From Lacisediminimonas profundi (lineage in GTDB: Bacteria > Pseudomonadota > Gammaproteobacteria > Burkholderiales > Burkholderiaceae_D), in assembly GCF_008831265.1 (NCBI RefSeq), contig NZ_VTTH01000007.1, positions 62,001-126,000 on the forward strand: DNA of 64,000 bases, in the 5' to 3' direction. The position numbers and the translations under genes were made by a program. Positions 8,271-16,776 of the stretch are shown here, piece by piece. The first letter of the stretch is position 1, and every line of letters begins with the position of its first letter. Below the pieces are notes generated by a model that saw nothing but the letters and a program-made list of their open reading frames with translations, made no database searches and was not told where the DNA came from.

Positions 8271-9218
8271 TCAGAGGGCCAGCCGCCGGCGCGCCGCTTC
8301 GTACTCGCGCTTGAGCTTGGCCACGACCTCTGCGGCGGGCAACACTTCATCCATCAGTCCCACGCCCTGACCCGCACCCCAGATGTCGCGCCAGGCCTTG
8401 GCCGCGCCAAAATCCATCTTGCTCTTGTCGGCCTGCGGCAGGTTGTCCGGATCGAGTCCGGCGCGCTCGATCGAACGGCGCAGGTAGTTGCCATGCACGC
8501 CGGAAAACAGGTTGGTGTAGATGATGTCCGCGGCCGAGGAATCGACGATCGCCTGCCGGTATTCGTCGTTGACATTGGCCTCGGTGGTGGCAAGGAAGCG
8601 CGAGCCGATATAGGCCAGGTCGGCGCCAGTCGCCTGCGCGGCGAGGATCGCGTCGCCGGTGGCAATCGAGCCGGAAAGCGCGATCGGCCCGTTGAAAAAT
8701 TTGCGCACCTCGCCAACCAGTGCGAAGGGCGACAGCAGGCCGGCATGACCTCCTGCGCCGGCTGCAACCAGGATCAGTCCATCGACGCCAGCCTCCAGCG
8801 CCTTGTTTGCATGGCGGATCGAGATCACGTCGTGCAGCACGATACCGCCGTAGCTGTGTACCGCATCCAGCATTTCCCTGGGCGGCGCGCGCAAGGACGA
8901 AATGATGATCGGTATCTTGTGCTTGACGCAAGTTTCCACGTCCTGCGCCAGGCGCACGTTGGAGTGATGCACGATCTGGTTGACCGCGATCGGGCCGATG
9001 ATGGCGTCCGGATGCGCCGCCTTGTGGGCCCGCAATTCGTCCTGGATCTCGGTCAGCCACTGGTCGAGCGCTTCTTGCGGACGTGCATTCAACGCCGGGA
9101 AACTGCCGACTATGCCCGCCTTGCACTGCGCCTTGACCAAGGCCGGGCCGCTGGCGATGAACATGGGCGATGCAATGACCGGCAGCGCAAGATTTTGCAG
9201 AACGGGTGGCAATGCCAT
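8271..9218 (-). CDS. Nitronate monooxygenase-family FMN flavoprotein
   Basis: 315-residue cytoplasmic TIM-barrel of the NMO/2-nitropropane dioxygenase family. Early PVIASPMFIASGPALV, then the glycine-rich AAGAGGHAGLLSPFAL phosphate-binding region (about residues 152-168, with the His common in this family) and PIALSGSIATGDAI for FMN binding. Members oxidise nitronates or act as enoyl reductases; which applies here cannot be read. It closes the long minus-strand run and starts 85 bases after the metallo-hydrolase stop, so it may belong to that operon or have its own promoter. Confidence 0.88.
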   Translation of the reverse strand: MALPPVLQNLALPVIASPMFIASGPALVKAQCKAGIVGSFPALNARPQEALDQWLTEIQDELRAHKAAHPDAIIGPIAVNQIVHHSNVRLAQDVETCVKHKIPIIISSLRAPPREMLDAVHSYGGIVLHDVISIRHANKALEAGVDGLILVAAGAGGHAGLLSPFALVGEVRKFFNGPIALSGSIATGDAILAAQATGADLAYIGSRFLATTEANVNDEYRQAIVDSSAADIIYTNLFSGVHGNYLRRSIERAGLDPDNLPQADKSKMDFGAAKAWRDIWGAGQGVGLMDEVLPAAEVVAKLKREYEAARRRLAL

Positions 9219-9303
9219 GGAAGCCTCGTCTATCAGGTTGGAATCAGTGCGGACGATTATAGGTCACTAAAAGCACGGTCGTGCCAGAATTTCCGGACCA
9301 ACT

Positions 9304-10209
9304 TCAGCGGTCGACCAACACGCCATTTTCAAGCGCCGCGACACCTGCCTTCACCAGCTGCGCCACGGTCCAGTCGGCCAGCTCGCCCTCCTCCATCTGC
9401 AAATGCCGCCGGTTCATCTCGGCGAACAGGGGCACGTCGCGCATCCACTGCCGCAGTTGCGCCAGCGGCACCTGCCGGCATTCGAGCAGGCGAAACTTGA
9501 CCAGCGCGCGCATGCCGTTCTGCGCATTGCGCACGGGGTCGGCAGCAAGGAAGTCGATGCGCCTGAAGGCGCGCTCCAGCGCGCCGCGCACGTCTGTAAA
9601 GGGCGCGCCATGGCCGGGTATAACGCCACGCACATCGAGCTGGGCAATCATATCCAGCGTGGCGCGCGTCTCGAGAAAACCGGATTCGCCTTCCAGCTCG
9701 GGAAAAATCACGCCGAAGCCGTTTTCCCACAGCGCATCGGCCGAGATCAGCAGGCCTTCGGCCGGGCAATACAGCACCAGTGAATGGGGGTCGTGCCCGG
9801 GCGCGGCAAGCGCATTCCAGTCAAGGTCGCCCAGGCGCAGTCGTTCGCCGCCGGCCAGCGTATCGTCGAACGAGAAGCGCGGGCAGTGCTGCCCGGTGGC
9901 ACGGTAGGTCAGCGCATCCTCATTCCAGTCGCGCACGGCTGCGGCGTCGGCCGCGGGTATCGTCGTATGGCAGCGATATCGCGCCTGCAGCGCGGCGTTC
10001 CCGCCGCAGTGATCGGAATGCAGGTGGGTATTGACCAGCCGGTCCAGCCCACGGCCGGCAAGGCCATGTGCGACCAGCGCCAGGGTCTGTTCCGAATGGG
10101 TCGCATACGCGCTGTCGACCAATGCCGTTTCGTCGCGCCCGAGGAACAGGATATTGTTGGCCGACAGCCAGCCCCGCTCGAACACTTGCATGTTCGGCGG
10201 CAGCTTCAT
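9304..10209 (-). CDS. MBL-fold metallo-hydrolase
   Basis: 301 residues. The frame is open further upstream, but the ATG at 10209 (MKLPPNMQVF), preceded by GAAGAA and overlapping the upstream stop as ATGA, gives a full MBL domain. The zinc-binding THLHSDHCGG is at residues 61-70, AAPGHDPHS supplies the next ligand, and VIPGHGAPF the last. A helical C-terminal segment of about 90 residues follows. Glyoxalase-II-like fold; the substrate is unknown. Last of five minus-strand genes joined by 4-base overlaps behind a hydroxyacid dehydrogenase and HMG-CoA lyase, so a thioester or hydroxyacyl substrate is possible. Confidence 0.85.
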   Translation of the reverse strand: MKLPPNMQVFERGWLSANNILFLGRDETALVDSAYATHSEQTLALVAHGLAGRGLDRLVNTHLHSDHCGGNAALQARYRCHTTIPAADAAAVRDWNEDALTYRATGQHCPRFSFDDTLAGGERLRLGDLDWNALAAPGHDPHSLVLYCPAEGLLISADALWENGFGVIFPELEGESGFLETRATLDMIAQLDVRGVIPGHGAPFTDVRGALERAFRRIDFLAADPVRNAQNGMRALVKFRLLECRQVPLAQLRQWMRDVPLFAEMNRRHLQMEEGELADWTVAQLVKAGVAALENGVLVDR

Positions 10210-10655
10210 TTCTTCAGCTGGAAGGCAAGCGAAATCCGGGCGAACTCGACCAGCAATTCGCGGCTGCCGCCGTTGAAGGTGACGAATGCGGTTCCGGTAC
10301 GCACGATCAGGCGCGGCGGGAACAGTCCGCTCAGGTACGGAATGCCGATCATCTTGGCGCTGCGCACGTCGTCCCACTCAACGCGTTTGTTGTACATCCA
10401 GGTCTGCGTGATGCCCCTGGCATCCACGGTCACCGTGGAGCGCAGGAACCAGTAATAGCTGACCACCAGCATCACTGCCGCGCCCAGCAGCAGGATTTTC
10501 ACGCCGAAGCCATACTGCATGAGCGGGAAACTGAGCCCTATACGCACGGCGTACGCGCCCAGGCCGATGCAAACAAGGGTCGCCAGGATCTTGAACCAGA
10601 TGCTGTAGGCGGGCCCGGTTATGGTGCGCCCGGGTTGATAGAAATTCGGTTTCAT
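10206..10655 (-). CDS. Small membrane protein, PH-domain-like
   Basis: 149 residues. The ATG at 10655 (MKPNFYQPGRT) overlaps the DUF1289 stop as ATGA and is preferred over an in-frame start 11 codons earlier. Two membrane segments lie at about 20-45 and 52-75. They are followed by a soluble beta-rich part, VTVDARGITQTWMYNKRVEWDDVRSAKMIG, the pattern of bacterial PH-like (YcxB/DUF) domains. Function unknown. It overlaps both neighbours by four bases, so it is expressed with the lyase operon. Confidence 0.7.
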   Translation of the reverse strand: MKPNFYQPGRTITGPAYSIWFKILATLVCIGLGAYAVRIGLSFPLMQYGFGVKILLLGAAVMLVVSYYWFLRSTVTVDARGITQTWMYNKRVEWDDVRSAKMIGIPYLSGLFPPRLIVRTGTAFVTFNGGSRELLVEFARISLAFQLKK

Positions 10656-10840
10656 TGGATTGCCCGGCGTTGATCTATTTCCCGCCATATCCTGCGCTTG
10701 TCGTCATCCGACGCGCTACCCCAGGCCACGATCTCGGCGATCGTGCGCTGGCAGCCCTCACACAGGCCGGTGCGTGCATTCATCTGGCAAACATTGATGC
10801 AAGGTGATGGCAGCGGCAGGTCCATGGTCCCTTGCTTCAT
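10652..10840 (-). CDS. DUF1289 small cysteine-rich protein
   Basis: 62 residues, too short to stand out, but it has the DUF1289 pattern: SPCINVCQMNARTGLCEGCQRT with four cysteines, then a Trp/Asp-rich tail (VAWGSASDDDKRRIW). The cysteines suggest metal binding; the function of the family is not established. The start at 10840 overlaps the HMG-CoA lyase stop (ATGA). An in-frame ATG five codons later (MDLPLPSPC) is also possible. Confidence 0.85.
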   Translation of the reverse strand: MKQGTMDLPLPSPCINVCQMNARTGLCEGCQRTIAEIVAWGSASDDDKRRIWREIDQRRAIQ

Positions 10841-11760
10841 CCCGCACGCTTGGCGGCAATCGCATTGCCGGCGCGGCTGATTGCCTTGCGGCCCAGTGCT
10901 GCCGAAATGAACTGCCCGGCGTCGACCACCTGATCGAGGTCGATTCCGGTCTCGATTCCCAGGCCCTGCATCATGTACAGAACGTCTTCGGTAGCCACAT
11001 TCCCGGTCGCTCCCTTGGCATACGGGCAACCGCCAAGGCCGGCCACCGAGGAATGGAAGATCGTGATGCCGCATTCGAGGCTGGCGTAGATATTGGCCAT
11101 CGCCTGGCCGTAGGTGTCATGGAAATGGCCGGACAGTTGCGACAGCGGGTAATCTTGCACCACCCGGTTCATCACCGCATGCACCTTGTTCGGCGTTGCC
11201 ACGCCGATGGTGTCGGCAATATCGATCTCGTCGCAGCCGATGTCGCGCAGGCGGCGTACCACGTCAGCCACCGCTTCCACCGGTACCTCGCCCTGGTAGG
11301 GGCAGCCGAATGCGCAACTGATCGCCCCGCGCAGGCGCAGCCCATGTTGCTTGGTGGCGCGGGCGACTTCGGCAAAACGGTCTATCGACTCCGCGATCGA
11401 ACAATTGATGTTCTTTTGCGAGAACGCTTCCGACGCGGCACCGAAAATCACCACCTCGTCCACGCGCGCAGCCAGCGCCGCCTCGAATCCCCTCATGTTG
11501 GGCACCAGCGCGGAATAGATGACGCCCGGCTTGCGCTGTATGCGCTCCATCACTTCGGCCGAGGTGGCCATCTGCGGCACCCATTTGGGAGAAACGAAGG
11601 ACGCCGCCTCGATGTTGGGGAAACCGGCGCGCGTCAGGCGATCCACCAGCTCGACCTTGATGTCGGCAGGGATGGTTTCTTTCTCGTTCTGCAGGCCGTC
11701 ACGGGGGCCCACTTCGACGATCTTTACCCGGCCAGGGAGGGTCACTTGTGCCATGTTCAA
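10837..11760 (-). CDS. liuE: Hydroxymethylglutaryl-CoA lyase
   Basis: 307-residue TIM-barrel lyase (MvaB/LiuE) that splits HMG-CoA to acetyl-CoA and acetoacetate, the last step of leucine degradation. VGPRDGLQNE near residue 18 holds the catalytic Arg-Asp pair. DTIGVATP, HFHDTYGQA (metal ligands) and the family signature SVAGLGGCPYAKGATGN with the active-site cysteine are all present. Start ATG overlaps the dehydrogenase stop by four bases. It works with the carboxylase and hydratase genes further up the same strand. Confidence 0.95.
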   Translation of the reverse strand: MNMAQVTLPGRVKIVEVGPRDGLQNEKETIPADIKVELVDRLTRAGFPNIEAASFVSPKWVPQMATSAEVMERIQRKPGVIYSALVPNMRGFEAALAARVDEVVIFGAASEAFSQKNINCSIAESIDRFAEVARATKQHGLRLRGAISCAFGCPYQGEVPVEAVADVVRRLRDIGCDEIDIADTIGVATPNKVHAVMNRVVQDYPLSQLSGHFHDTYGQAMANIYASLECGITIFHSSVAGLGGCPYAKGATGNVATEDVLYMMQGLGIETGIDLDQVVDAGQFISAALGRKAISRAGNAIAAKRAG

Positions 11761-12683
11761 TATCCTTTTGTGCGGTCGACCAGACCGGCGATGGGCTCGC
11801 CATTTTCCAATTTTCGTATTTTGCCGGCGATCTGCTCCAGGCTGACCTGGCGCAAGGTGACCGCTGCGATGTGGGGCGTCACGGTAATGCGCGGCTCGCT
11901 CCAGAACGGATGCCCCGGCGGCAGCGGCTCCGTGCGGAACACGTCCAGCGTCGCGCCGGCGATGTGGCCATTCTGCACCAGCGCCAGCAAAGCGTCCTCA
12001 TCCACATGCTGGCCGCGAGCGACGTTGATCACGTACGATCCGGCCGGCAGCTTTTCCAGGTTGGCCCGGTTCAGGATGCCCTCGGTTGCTGGCGTCAGCG
12101 GCAGGATGCAAACCAGCGCCCGCGACGCCCCCAGGAAAGCGTCCAGCTGCTCGTCGCCAACAAAGGATGTGACACCCGGCACCGACTTGGCGCTGCGGCT
12201 CCAGCCGTTGACCTGGAAGCCGAAGTGGGAAAGCGATGCGGCGATGCGCTGGCCCAGCACGCCCATGCCCAGTATGCCGACTGGAAATTGCCGCTTGTCG
12301 TTCGGCTTCAGGAAACGCCATTGCGCCTGTTGCTGCTGGCGCGCGAAATCCGGCATACGCCGGAAATAGCCCAGCACTGCCCAGCTGACATACTCCGCCA
12401 TCTGGTCGCCCATGCCAGCGTCGTCCAGCCGCACAATGTCCAGCCCGGCCGGCAGCTGCTCGCCGTGCCGCAGGATGGCGTCGACACCAGCGCCCAGATT
12501 GAACACCGTCTTCAGGCCCGGGTGATTCAGCAGCGCCAGTGGCGGGTGCCAGACCACGGCGTAATCCGCCGGCTCCTGGTCGCCCTCATGCCAGACGCGC
12601 AATTGCGCATCCGGCAGATGCGACTGCAGTTCGCTCAGCCATGGTTCGGGCCGGCCTTCTGGTGCGTAGAAAAGGATCTTCAT
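11757..12683 (-). CDS. 2-hydroxyacid dehydrogenase (glyoxylate/hydroxypyruvate reductase A type)
   Basis: 308 residues. The ATG at 12683 (MKILFYAPEGRPEPW) is chosen over an upstream in-frame start because it begins the family fold. NAD(P)-binding GILGMGVLGQRIA is at about residues 140-152; INVARGQHVDEDALL contains the catalytic-region Arg, and TPHIAAVT ends the domain. GhrA-type enzymes reduce glyoxylate or hydroxypyruvate. Translationally coupled to HMG-CoA lyase, an unusual partner. The link may be 2-ketoisocaproate or glyoxylate handling, but that is inference. Confidence 0.85.
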   Translation of the reverse strand: MKILFYAPEGRPEPWLSELQSHLPDAQLRVWHEGDQEPADYAVVWHPPLALLNHPGLKTVFNLGAGVDAILRHGEQLPAGLDIVRLDDAGMGDQMAEYVSWAVLGYFRRMPDFARQQQQAQWRFLKPNDKRQFPVGILGMGVLGQRIAASLSHFGFQVNGWSRSAKSVPGVTSFVGDEQLDAFLGASRALVCILPLTPATEGILNRANLEKLPAGSYVINVARGQHVDEDALLALVQNGHIAGATLDVFRTEPLPPGHPFWSEPRITVTPHIAAVTLRQVSLEQIAGKIRKLENGEPIAGLVDRTKGY

Positions 12684-12706
12684 GCTTGTCGGTTCTTTGG
12701 TCCGTG

Positions 12707-12730
12707 GATACGTTGATACGTTGGTACGTT
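12707..12730. repeat. Three tandem 8-bp repeats
   Basis: GATACGTT, GATACGTT, GGTACGTT in the 100-bp gap between the carboxylase alpha gene and the dehydrogenase gene. It could be a replication-slippage product or, given the repeated ACGT, a degenerate regulator-binding array; the 8-bp period does not match the 6-bp ACGT spacing of the LiuR operators. Confidence 0.7.
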
Positions 12731-12783
12731 GATTCTTCTTCGCTCTAGCTTCGCTTGCCACGTTCGCGGAGTGCCCGGCGCTC

Positions 12784-14832
12784 TCAGGCAGCGGGCACCG
12801 CGGCTGCTTCGAATGCGATCAGCTGCGCGCCCTCCGCCACCTGCTCGCCGACCGCATACATCAGGTCGGCCACGATGCCGTCGCGCGGCGCCGAAATCGT
12901 GTGCTCCATCTTCATCGCCTCCATGATCAGCAGCGGTGTGCCCTTCGCCACGACCGCGCCCTTTTCCACCAGCAGCGCGACGATCTTGCCTGGCATGGGC
13001 GCGGTCAGGCGGCCGCCTTCTTCTTCCAGTTCGCCCGCATGCACCATCGGATCGTTCCAGTGCAACTGCACATGCTCGCCTTCGACGAACACGTGTACCG
13101 TCTCGCCGTCGAGCACGACATTGCCATGCACTGTCTCGCCACCCAGCCGCAGCGTCAGTTCGTCACGGTTGCAGGTCACCAACGACAGCTGGTCGGTACG
13201 GCCGTCGAGGGTAAAGGTCCATGCGCGGCCCTGGTAGTTGATGCCGGCTGCATGCGTGCTCACCGCGTCCTCGAATTGCAGCGAGCGCGTCATGCGGCTG
13301 TTCATGCGCCAGCCGCCCACATCCGACCAGGGATCGGCATCGCCGGCCGCCTGTAGCGCTTCCGTCGCAAGGATCGCGCCAGCCGCCAGCGCCACGGCAT
13401 GGCGCGGCGCCGGGCGCGGCGCGGGCAGCAGCGTGCCGGGGTTGCGCTCGATCAGGCCGGTGTCGAGTTCGGCGCTGCTGAAGGGCGCGCTCTCGACCAG
13501 GCGCTTCAGGAACGCGATGTTGGTCGCGAGCCCGGCAATTTTCATCCCGGCCAGCGACGCTGCCATCGCCACGCACGCCTCGTCCCGGGTCGGTGCCCAT
13601 ACGATCAGCTTGGCGATCATCGGGTCGTAATATGGTGATATGGCGTCGCCTTCGCGCACGCCGGAATCGATGCGGGTGACCGGGCGGCTGGCGCCAGCCG
13701 CCGTTGCGGCCGTTGCCACCGCCACCGGGGTGGCGAACTCGATCGCCGGCGGCTGGCGCAGGTAGCGCAAGGTGCCAATGGCGGGCAAGAAGCCTTTCTC
13801 GGGATTTTCGGCATAGACCCGCGCCTCGATCGCGTGGCCGTCGATGCGCAACTGGTCTTGCCGGCACGGCAGCGGCTGGCCGCTCGCCACCCGCAACTGC
13901 CATTCCACCAGGTCGGTGCCGGTGATCATTTCGGTCACCGGATGCTCGACCTGCAGCCGGGTGTTCATCTCCATGAAGTAGAACGATCCGTCCTGGTTGG
14001 CTATGAATTCAACGGTGCCGGCGCCGACGTAGCCGACCGCGCGCGCAGCGGCGACCGCCGCCTCGCCCATGGCCTGCCGCCGTTCGACCGTCATGCCGGG
14101 CGCCGGCGCTTCTTCAAGGACTTTCTGGTGGCGCCGCTGGACCGAGCAATCGCGTTCGAACAGATACACGCAATTGCCATGGCTGTCGGCAAAAACCTGG
14201 ATTTCGATATGGCGCGGCCGGGTCAGGTATTTTTCGACCAGCACGCGATCATCGCCGAAACTGTTGCTCGCTTCCCGTTGGCAGGATGCGAGCGCAGCGC
14301 CGAAGTCGCCGCTGCGCTCAACGATGCGCATGCCCTTGCCGCCACCGCCGGCGCTGGCCTTGATCAGCACCGGATAGCCGATACGGTCCGACTCGCTGCG
14401 CAGGAAATGGCTGTCCTGGTTGTCGCCGTGATAGCCGGGCACCAGCGGCACGCCGGCTTTCTCCATCAGCGCCTTGGCCGCGGATTTCGACCCCATCGCG
14501 CGGATGGCTGAAGCCGGCGGCCCGATGAATGCGATGCCCGCCGCTGCGCAGGCCTCGGCAAATGCATCGTTCTCCGACAGGAACCCGTAACCGGGGTGAA
14601 TCGCCTGCGCACCCGTTGCCTTGGCCGCGGCCAGGATATGGTCGCTGCGCAGGTAGCTGTCGCGCGCGGCTGCCGGCCCGATCAGCACCGCTTCATCGCA
14701 GGCGGCCACATGGCGCGCGCCGGCGTCCACCTCCGAGTACACGGCAACTGTCTTGATGCCCAGGCGGCGTGCGGTCGCCGCCACCCTGCACGCTATCTCA
14801 CCGCGGTTTGCAATCAGTATCTTGGTGAACAC
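12784..14832 (-). CDS. liuD: Methylcrotonyl-CoA carboxylase, biotin-containing alpha subunit
   Basis: 682-residue biotin carboxylase plus carrier subunit. N-terminal biotin carboxylase domain (IANRGEIACRV at 7-17; ATP-grasp loop KASAGGGGKGMR; catalytic EMNTRLQVEHPVTE). A linker/BT region follows, then the C-terminal biotinyl domain with the lysine-bearing MEAMKMEHT. It carboxylates 3-methylcrotonyl-CoA with the beta subunit (20164-21771). Uniquely placed here downstream of the biotin biosynthesis block. Alpha subunits of other acyl-CoA carboxylases look alike; the leucine-pathway neighbours settle the call. Confidence 0.93.
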   Translation of the reverse strand: MFTKILIANRGEIACRVAATARRLGIKTVAVYSEVDAGARHVAACDEAVLIGPAAARDSYLRSDHILAAAKATGAQAIHPGYGFLSENDAFAEACAAAGIAFIGPPASAIRAMGSKSAAKALMEKAGVPLVPGYHGDNQDSHFLRSESDRIGYPVLIKASAGGGGKGMRIVERSGDFGAALASCQREASNSFGDDRVLVEKYLTRPRHIEIQVFADSHGNCVYLFERDCSVQRRHQKVLEEAPAPGMTVERRQAMGEAAVAAARAVGYVGAGTVEFIANQDGSFYFMEMNTRLQVEHPVTEMITGTDLVEWQLRVASGQPLPCRQDQLRIDGHAIEARVYAENPEKGFLPAIGTLRYLRQPPAIEFATPVAVATAATAAGASRPVTRIDSGVREGDAISPYYDPMIAKLIVWAPTRDEACVAMAASLAGMKIAGLATNIAFLKRLVESAPFSSAELDTGLIERNPGTLLPAPRPAPRHAVALAAGAILATEALQAAGDADPWSDVGGWRMNSRMTRSLQFEDAVSTHAAGINYQGRAWTFTLDGRTDQLSLVTCNRDELTLRLGGETVHGNVVLDGETVHVFVEGEHVQLHWNDPMVHAGELEEEGGRLTAPMPGKIVALLVEKGAVVAKGTPLLIMEAMKMEHTISAPRDGIVADLMYAVGEQVAEGAQLIAFEAAAVPAA

Positions 14833-14864
14833 CTTGGCTCCTGTTGTCCTGGCCTGCCCCGGGA

Positions 14865-14890
14865 CGGCTTCGTTTTCCGGCTTCGTTTTC
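14865..14890. repeat. Tandem 13-bp repeat between bioB and the carboxylase gene
   Basis: CGGCTTCGTTTTC occurs twice in a row, with a degenerate third copy after it. It fills much of the 97-bp gap 14833-14929. No terminator is visible, so the carboxylase alpha gene is probably cotranscribed with the bio genes. Confidence 0.75.
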
Positions 14891-14929
14891 CGGCGTCTTT
14901 TGCCAACTTCCCGGGCCTGATTTTTTGCG

Positions 14930-15961
14930 TTATTCGAGTTCGCAGCGCGCGTCGACGTGGCCAGTACGGCTGTGCATGCCGAGCTTGTCCAGCAACGCGG
15001 CGTCGGCGTCGACTTCCGGATTGCCGGTAGTCAGCAGCTTGTCGCCGTAGAAGATCGAGTTGGCGCCGGCCATGAAGCACAAGGCCTGCACCGCTTCGCT
15101 CATCTGGCGCCGTCCTGCCGACAGCCGCACCCGGGCTTTCGGCATGGTGATGCGCGCCACCGCGATGGTGCGGACGAATTCGAGCGGATCGAGCGGATCC
15201 AGGCCATGCAGCGGCGTGCCTTCGACCTGCACCAGGTGGTTCACCGGTACCGACTCGGGGTAGGGATCCATGTTCGCCAGTTGCGCAACCAGGCCGGCGC
15301 GTTGCAGGCGCGATTCGCCCATGCCGACGATGCCGCCGCAACAGACCTTGATGCCGGCGTCGCGCACCCGGCCCAGGGTGTCGATCCGGTCCTGGTAGTC
15401 GCGCGTGGTGATGACATTGTTGTAGAACTCGGGAGCGGTGTCGATGTTGTGGTTGTAGTAGTCCAGGCCGGCCCCTTTCAGGCGCGCAGCCTGGCCTTCG
15501 GCCAGCATGCCCAACGTCACGCAGGTCTCCAGCCCCATATCCTTCACGCCGCGCACCATGTCTTCGATCTGGTCAAGGTCGCGGTCCTTGGGTTCACGCC
15601 AGGCCGCGCCCATGCAGAAGCGCGTCGCGCCATGCGCCTTTGCTTCGCGCGCATGCGCCAGCACGGTCTCCAGCGGCAGGATCTTTTGCGCTTCGACACC
15701 GGTGTCGTAACGCGCTGCCTGCGGACAGTAACCGCAATCCTCGGCGCAGCCGCCGGTCTTGATCGACAGCAGCGTCGCCAGCTCGACTTCGTTCGGGTCG
15801 AAATGCTCGCGATGGGCCTGCTGCGCGCGATAAATCAGCTCATTGAACGGCAGCGCAAATAGCGCCGCCACCTGTTCCACCGGCCAGCGGGATGCTGCTG
15901 CAGCGGGGCTTGCCGGAACCGCGCTGGCGGCAGGGTAAAACTCGAGAACTTGTGTGGACAT
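14930..15961 (-). CDS. bioB: Biotin synthase
   Basis: 343-residue radical-SAM enzyme that inserts sulfur into dethiobiotin. The radical cluster motif [10 protein letters not shown] (CxxxCxxC) lies near residue 72-80. [11 protein letters not shown] and [11 protein letters not shown] are conserved BioB segments, and the Arg near [11 protein letters not shown] binds the second cluster. Full family length. Last of the four-gene bioA-F-D-B block; separated from bioD by a purine-rich repeat tract on its own strand. Confidence 0.96.
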   Translation of the reverse strand: MSTQVLEFYPAASAVPASPAAAASRWPVEQVAALFALPFNELIYRAQQAHREHFDPNEVELATLLSIKTGGCAEDCGYCPQAARYDTGVEAQKILPLETVLAHAREAKAHGATRFCMGAAWREPKDRDLDQIEDMVRGVKDMGLETCVTLGMLAEGQAARLKGAGLDYYNHNIDTAPEFYNNVITTRDYQDRIDTLGRVRDAGIKVCCGGIVGMGESRLQRAGLVAQLANMDPYPESVPVNHLVQVEGTPLHGLDPLDPLEFVRTIAVARITMPKARVRLSAGRRQMSEAVQALCFMAGANSIFYGDKLLTTGNPEVDADAALLDKLGMHSRTGHVDARCELE

Positions 15962-15965
15962 CCTA

Positions 15966-16065
15966 TCTTCCTTTGCTTCGGCTTCTTGCCTCGGTTTTCT
16001 ACTTCGATTTCTTGCTTCGATTTCTTGCTTCAGTTTGCTGCTTCAGTCTTTTCTTTCGTTTCTTT
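15966..16065. repeat. 100-bp degenerate pyrimidine/purine repeat tract before bioB
   Basis: On the plus strand, units such as TTCGATTTCTTGC recur in imperfect 12-13-bp copies across the whole bioD-bioB gap. On the bio mRNA this gives a purine-rich, A/G-biased leader containing GAAG and AGGAAG just before the bioB ATG. It looks like slippage expansion. It could increase ribosome loading on bioB, which is speculative. Confidence 0.7.
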
Positions 16066-16068
16066 CAA

Positions 16069-16776
16069 TCATTGCGCCCGTCCGGCGGGCCAGCCGGACA
16101 GGCGCGTGAAATCCAGGTGCGCCGCCGCATGGAGGGCATCGGCAGTTTCCAGCCGCGGCACCACGCCGAGCAACGGCGCCGGCAGCCGCTGCTGCAGGGC
16201 GTCGATGTTGGCCTGCAATTGCAGCATGGCGGGGTCGATGGTGTTTGCCACCCATCCGGCCAGTTCCAGTCCGCGCGCCGCGACCGCTTCCGCAGTCAGC
16301 AGCGCATGATTCTGGCAGCCAAGGCGCAGGCCGACCACCAGGATCACCGGCAATCCGAACCCGACCGCCATGTCAGCAGTGTCATGCTCGCGCGACAAGG
16401 GTACGCGAAAGCCGCCCACACCTTCGACCACCACCGCGTCCGCCTGCGCCGCGACCTGATCGTAGCAGGCGCGCAGATGCAGCAGGTCGATCTCCTGCTG
16501 TTCGAGCTGGGCGGCAATGTGCGGCGCCAGCGGCTGCCGCATCAGGCACGGGGTCAGCAGCGCTGCTGGCAGCGTGACGCCGGCGCTGGCGGCGAGCATG
16601 TCGGCGTCTTCATTGTGCCAGCCGCCGTCACGCCAGGTGGCGCCGGCGGCGACTGGTTTCATGCCGGCCGCGCGCACGCCGCGACCCGCCAGTGCGTGCA
16701 GCATTGCCGCTGACACCAGGGTCTTGCCGATCTCGGTATCGGTGCCGGTGATGAACCATCCGGGTGGTCGCTTCAT
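16069..16776 (-). CDS. bioD: Dethiobiotin synthetase
   Basis: 235 residues from the ATG at 16776 (MKRPPGWFITG), which overlaps the bioF stop as ATGA; longer in-frame starts run into bioF. P-loop TGTDTEIGKT is at 10-19, MKPVAAG at about 38-44, and VEGVGGFRVPL is the second conserved loop. It makes the ureido ring of dethiobiotin from diaminopelargonate, CO2 and ATP. Normal family length. Confidence 0.94.
   Translation of the reverse strand: MKRPPGWFITGTDTEIGKTLVSAAMLHALAGRGVRAAGMKPVAAGATWRDGGWHNEDADMLAASAGVTLPAALLTPCLMRQPLAPHIAAQLEQQEIDLLHLRACYDQVAAQADAVVVEGVGGFRVPLSREHDTADMAVGFGLPVILVVGLRLGCQNHALLTAEAVAARGLELAGWVANTIDPAMLQLQANIDALQQRLPAPLLGVVPRLETADALHAAAHLDFTRLSGWPAGRAQ

Noticed and set aside
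10804-12369. 521-codon plus-strand frame
   Set aside because: Runs antisense to HMG-CoA lyase and the hydroxyacid dehydrogenase, which have intact motifs and tight overlaps; the translation has no recognisable fold.
12707-12730. TACGTT repeats as a third LiuR operator
   Set aside because: ACGT cores are 8 bp apart, not 6, and the TT...AA flanks of the dyad are missing.
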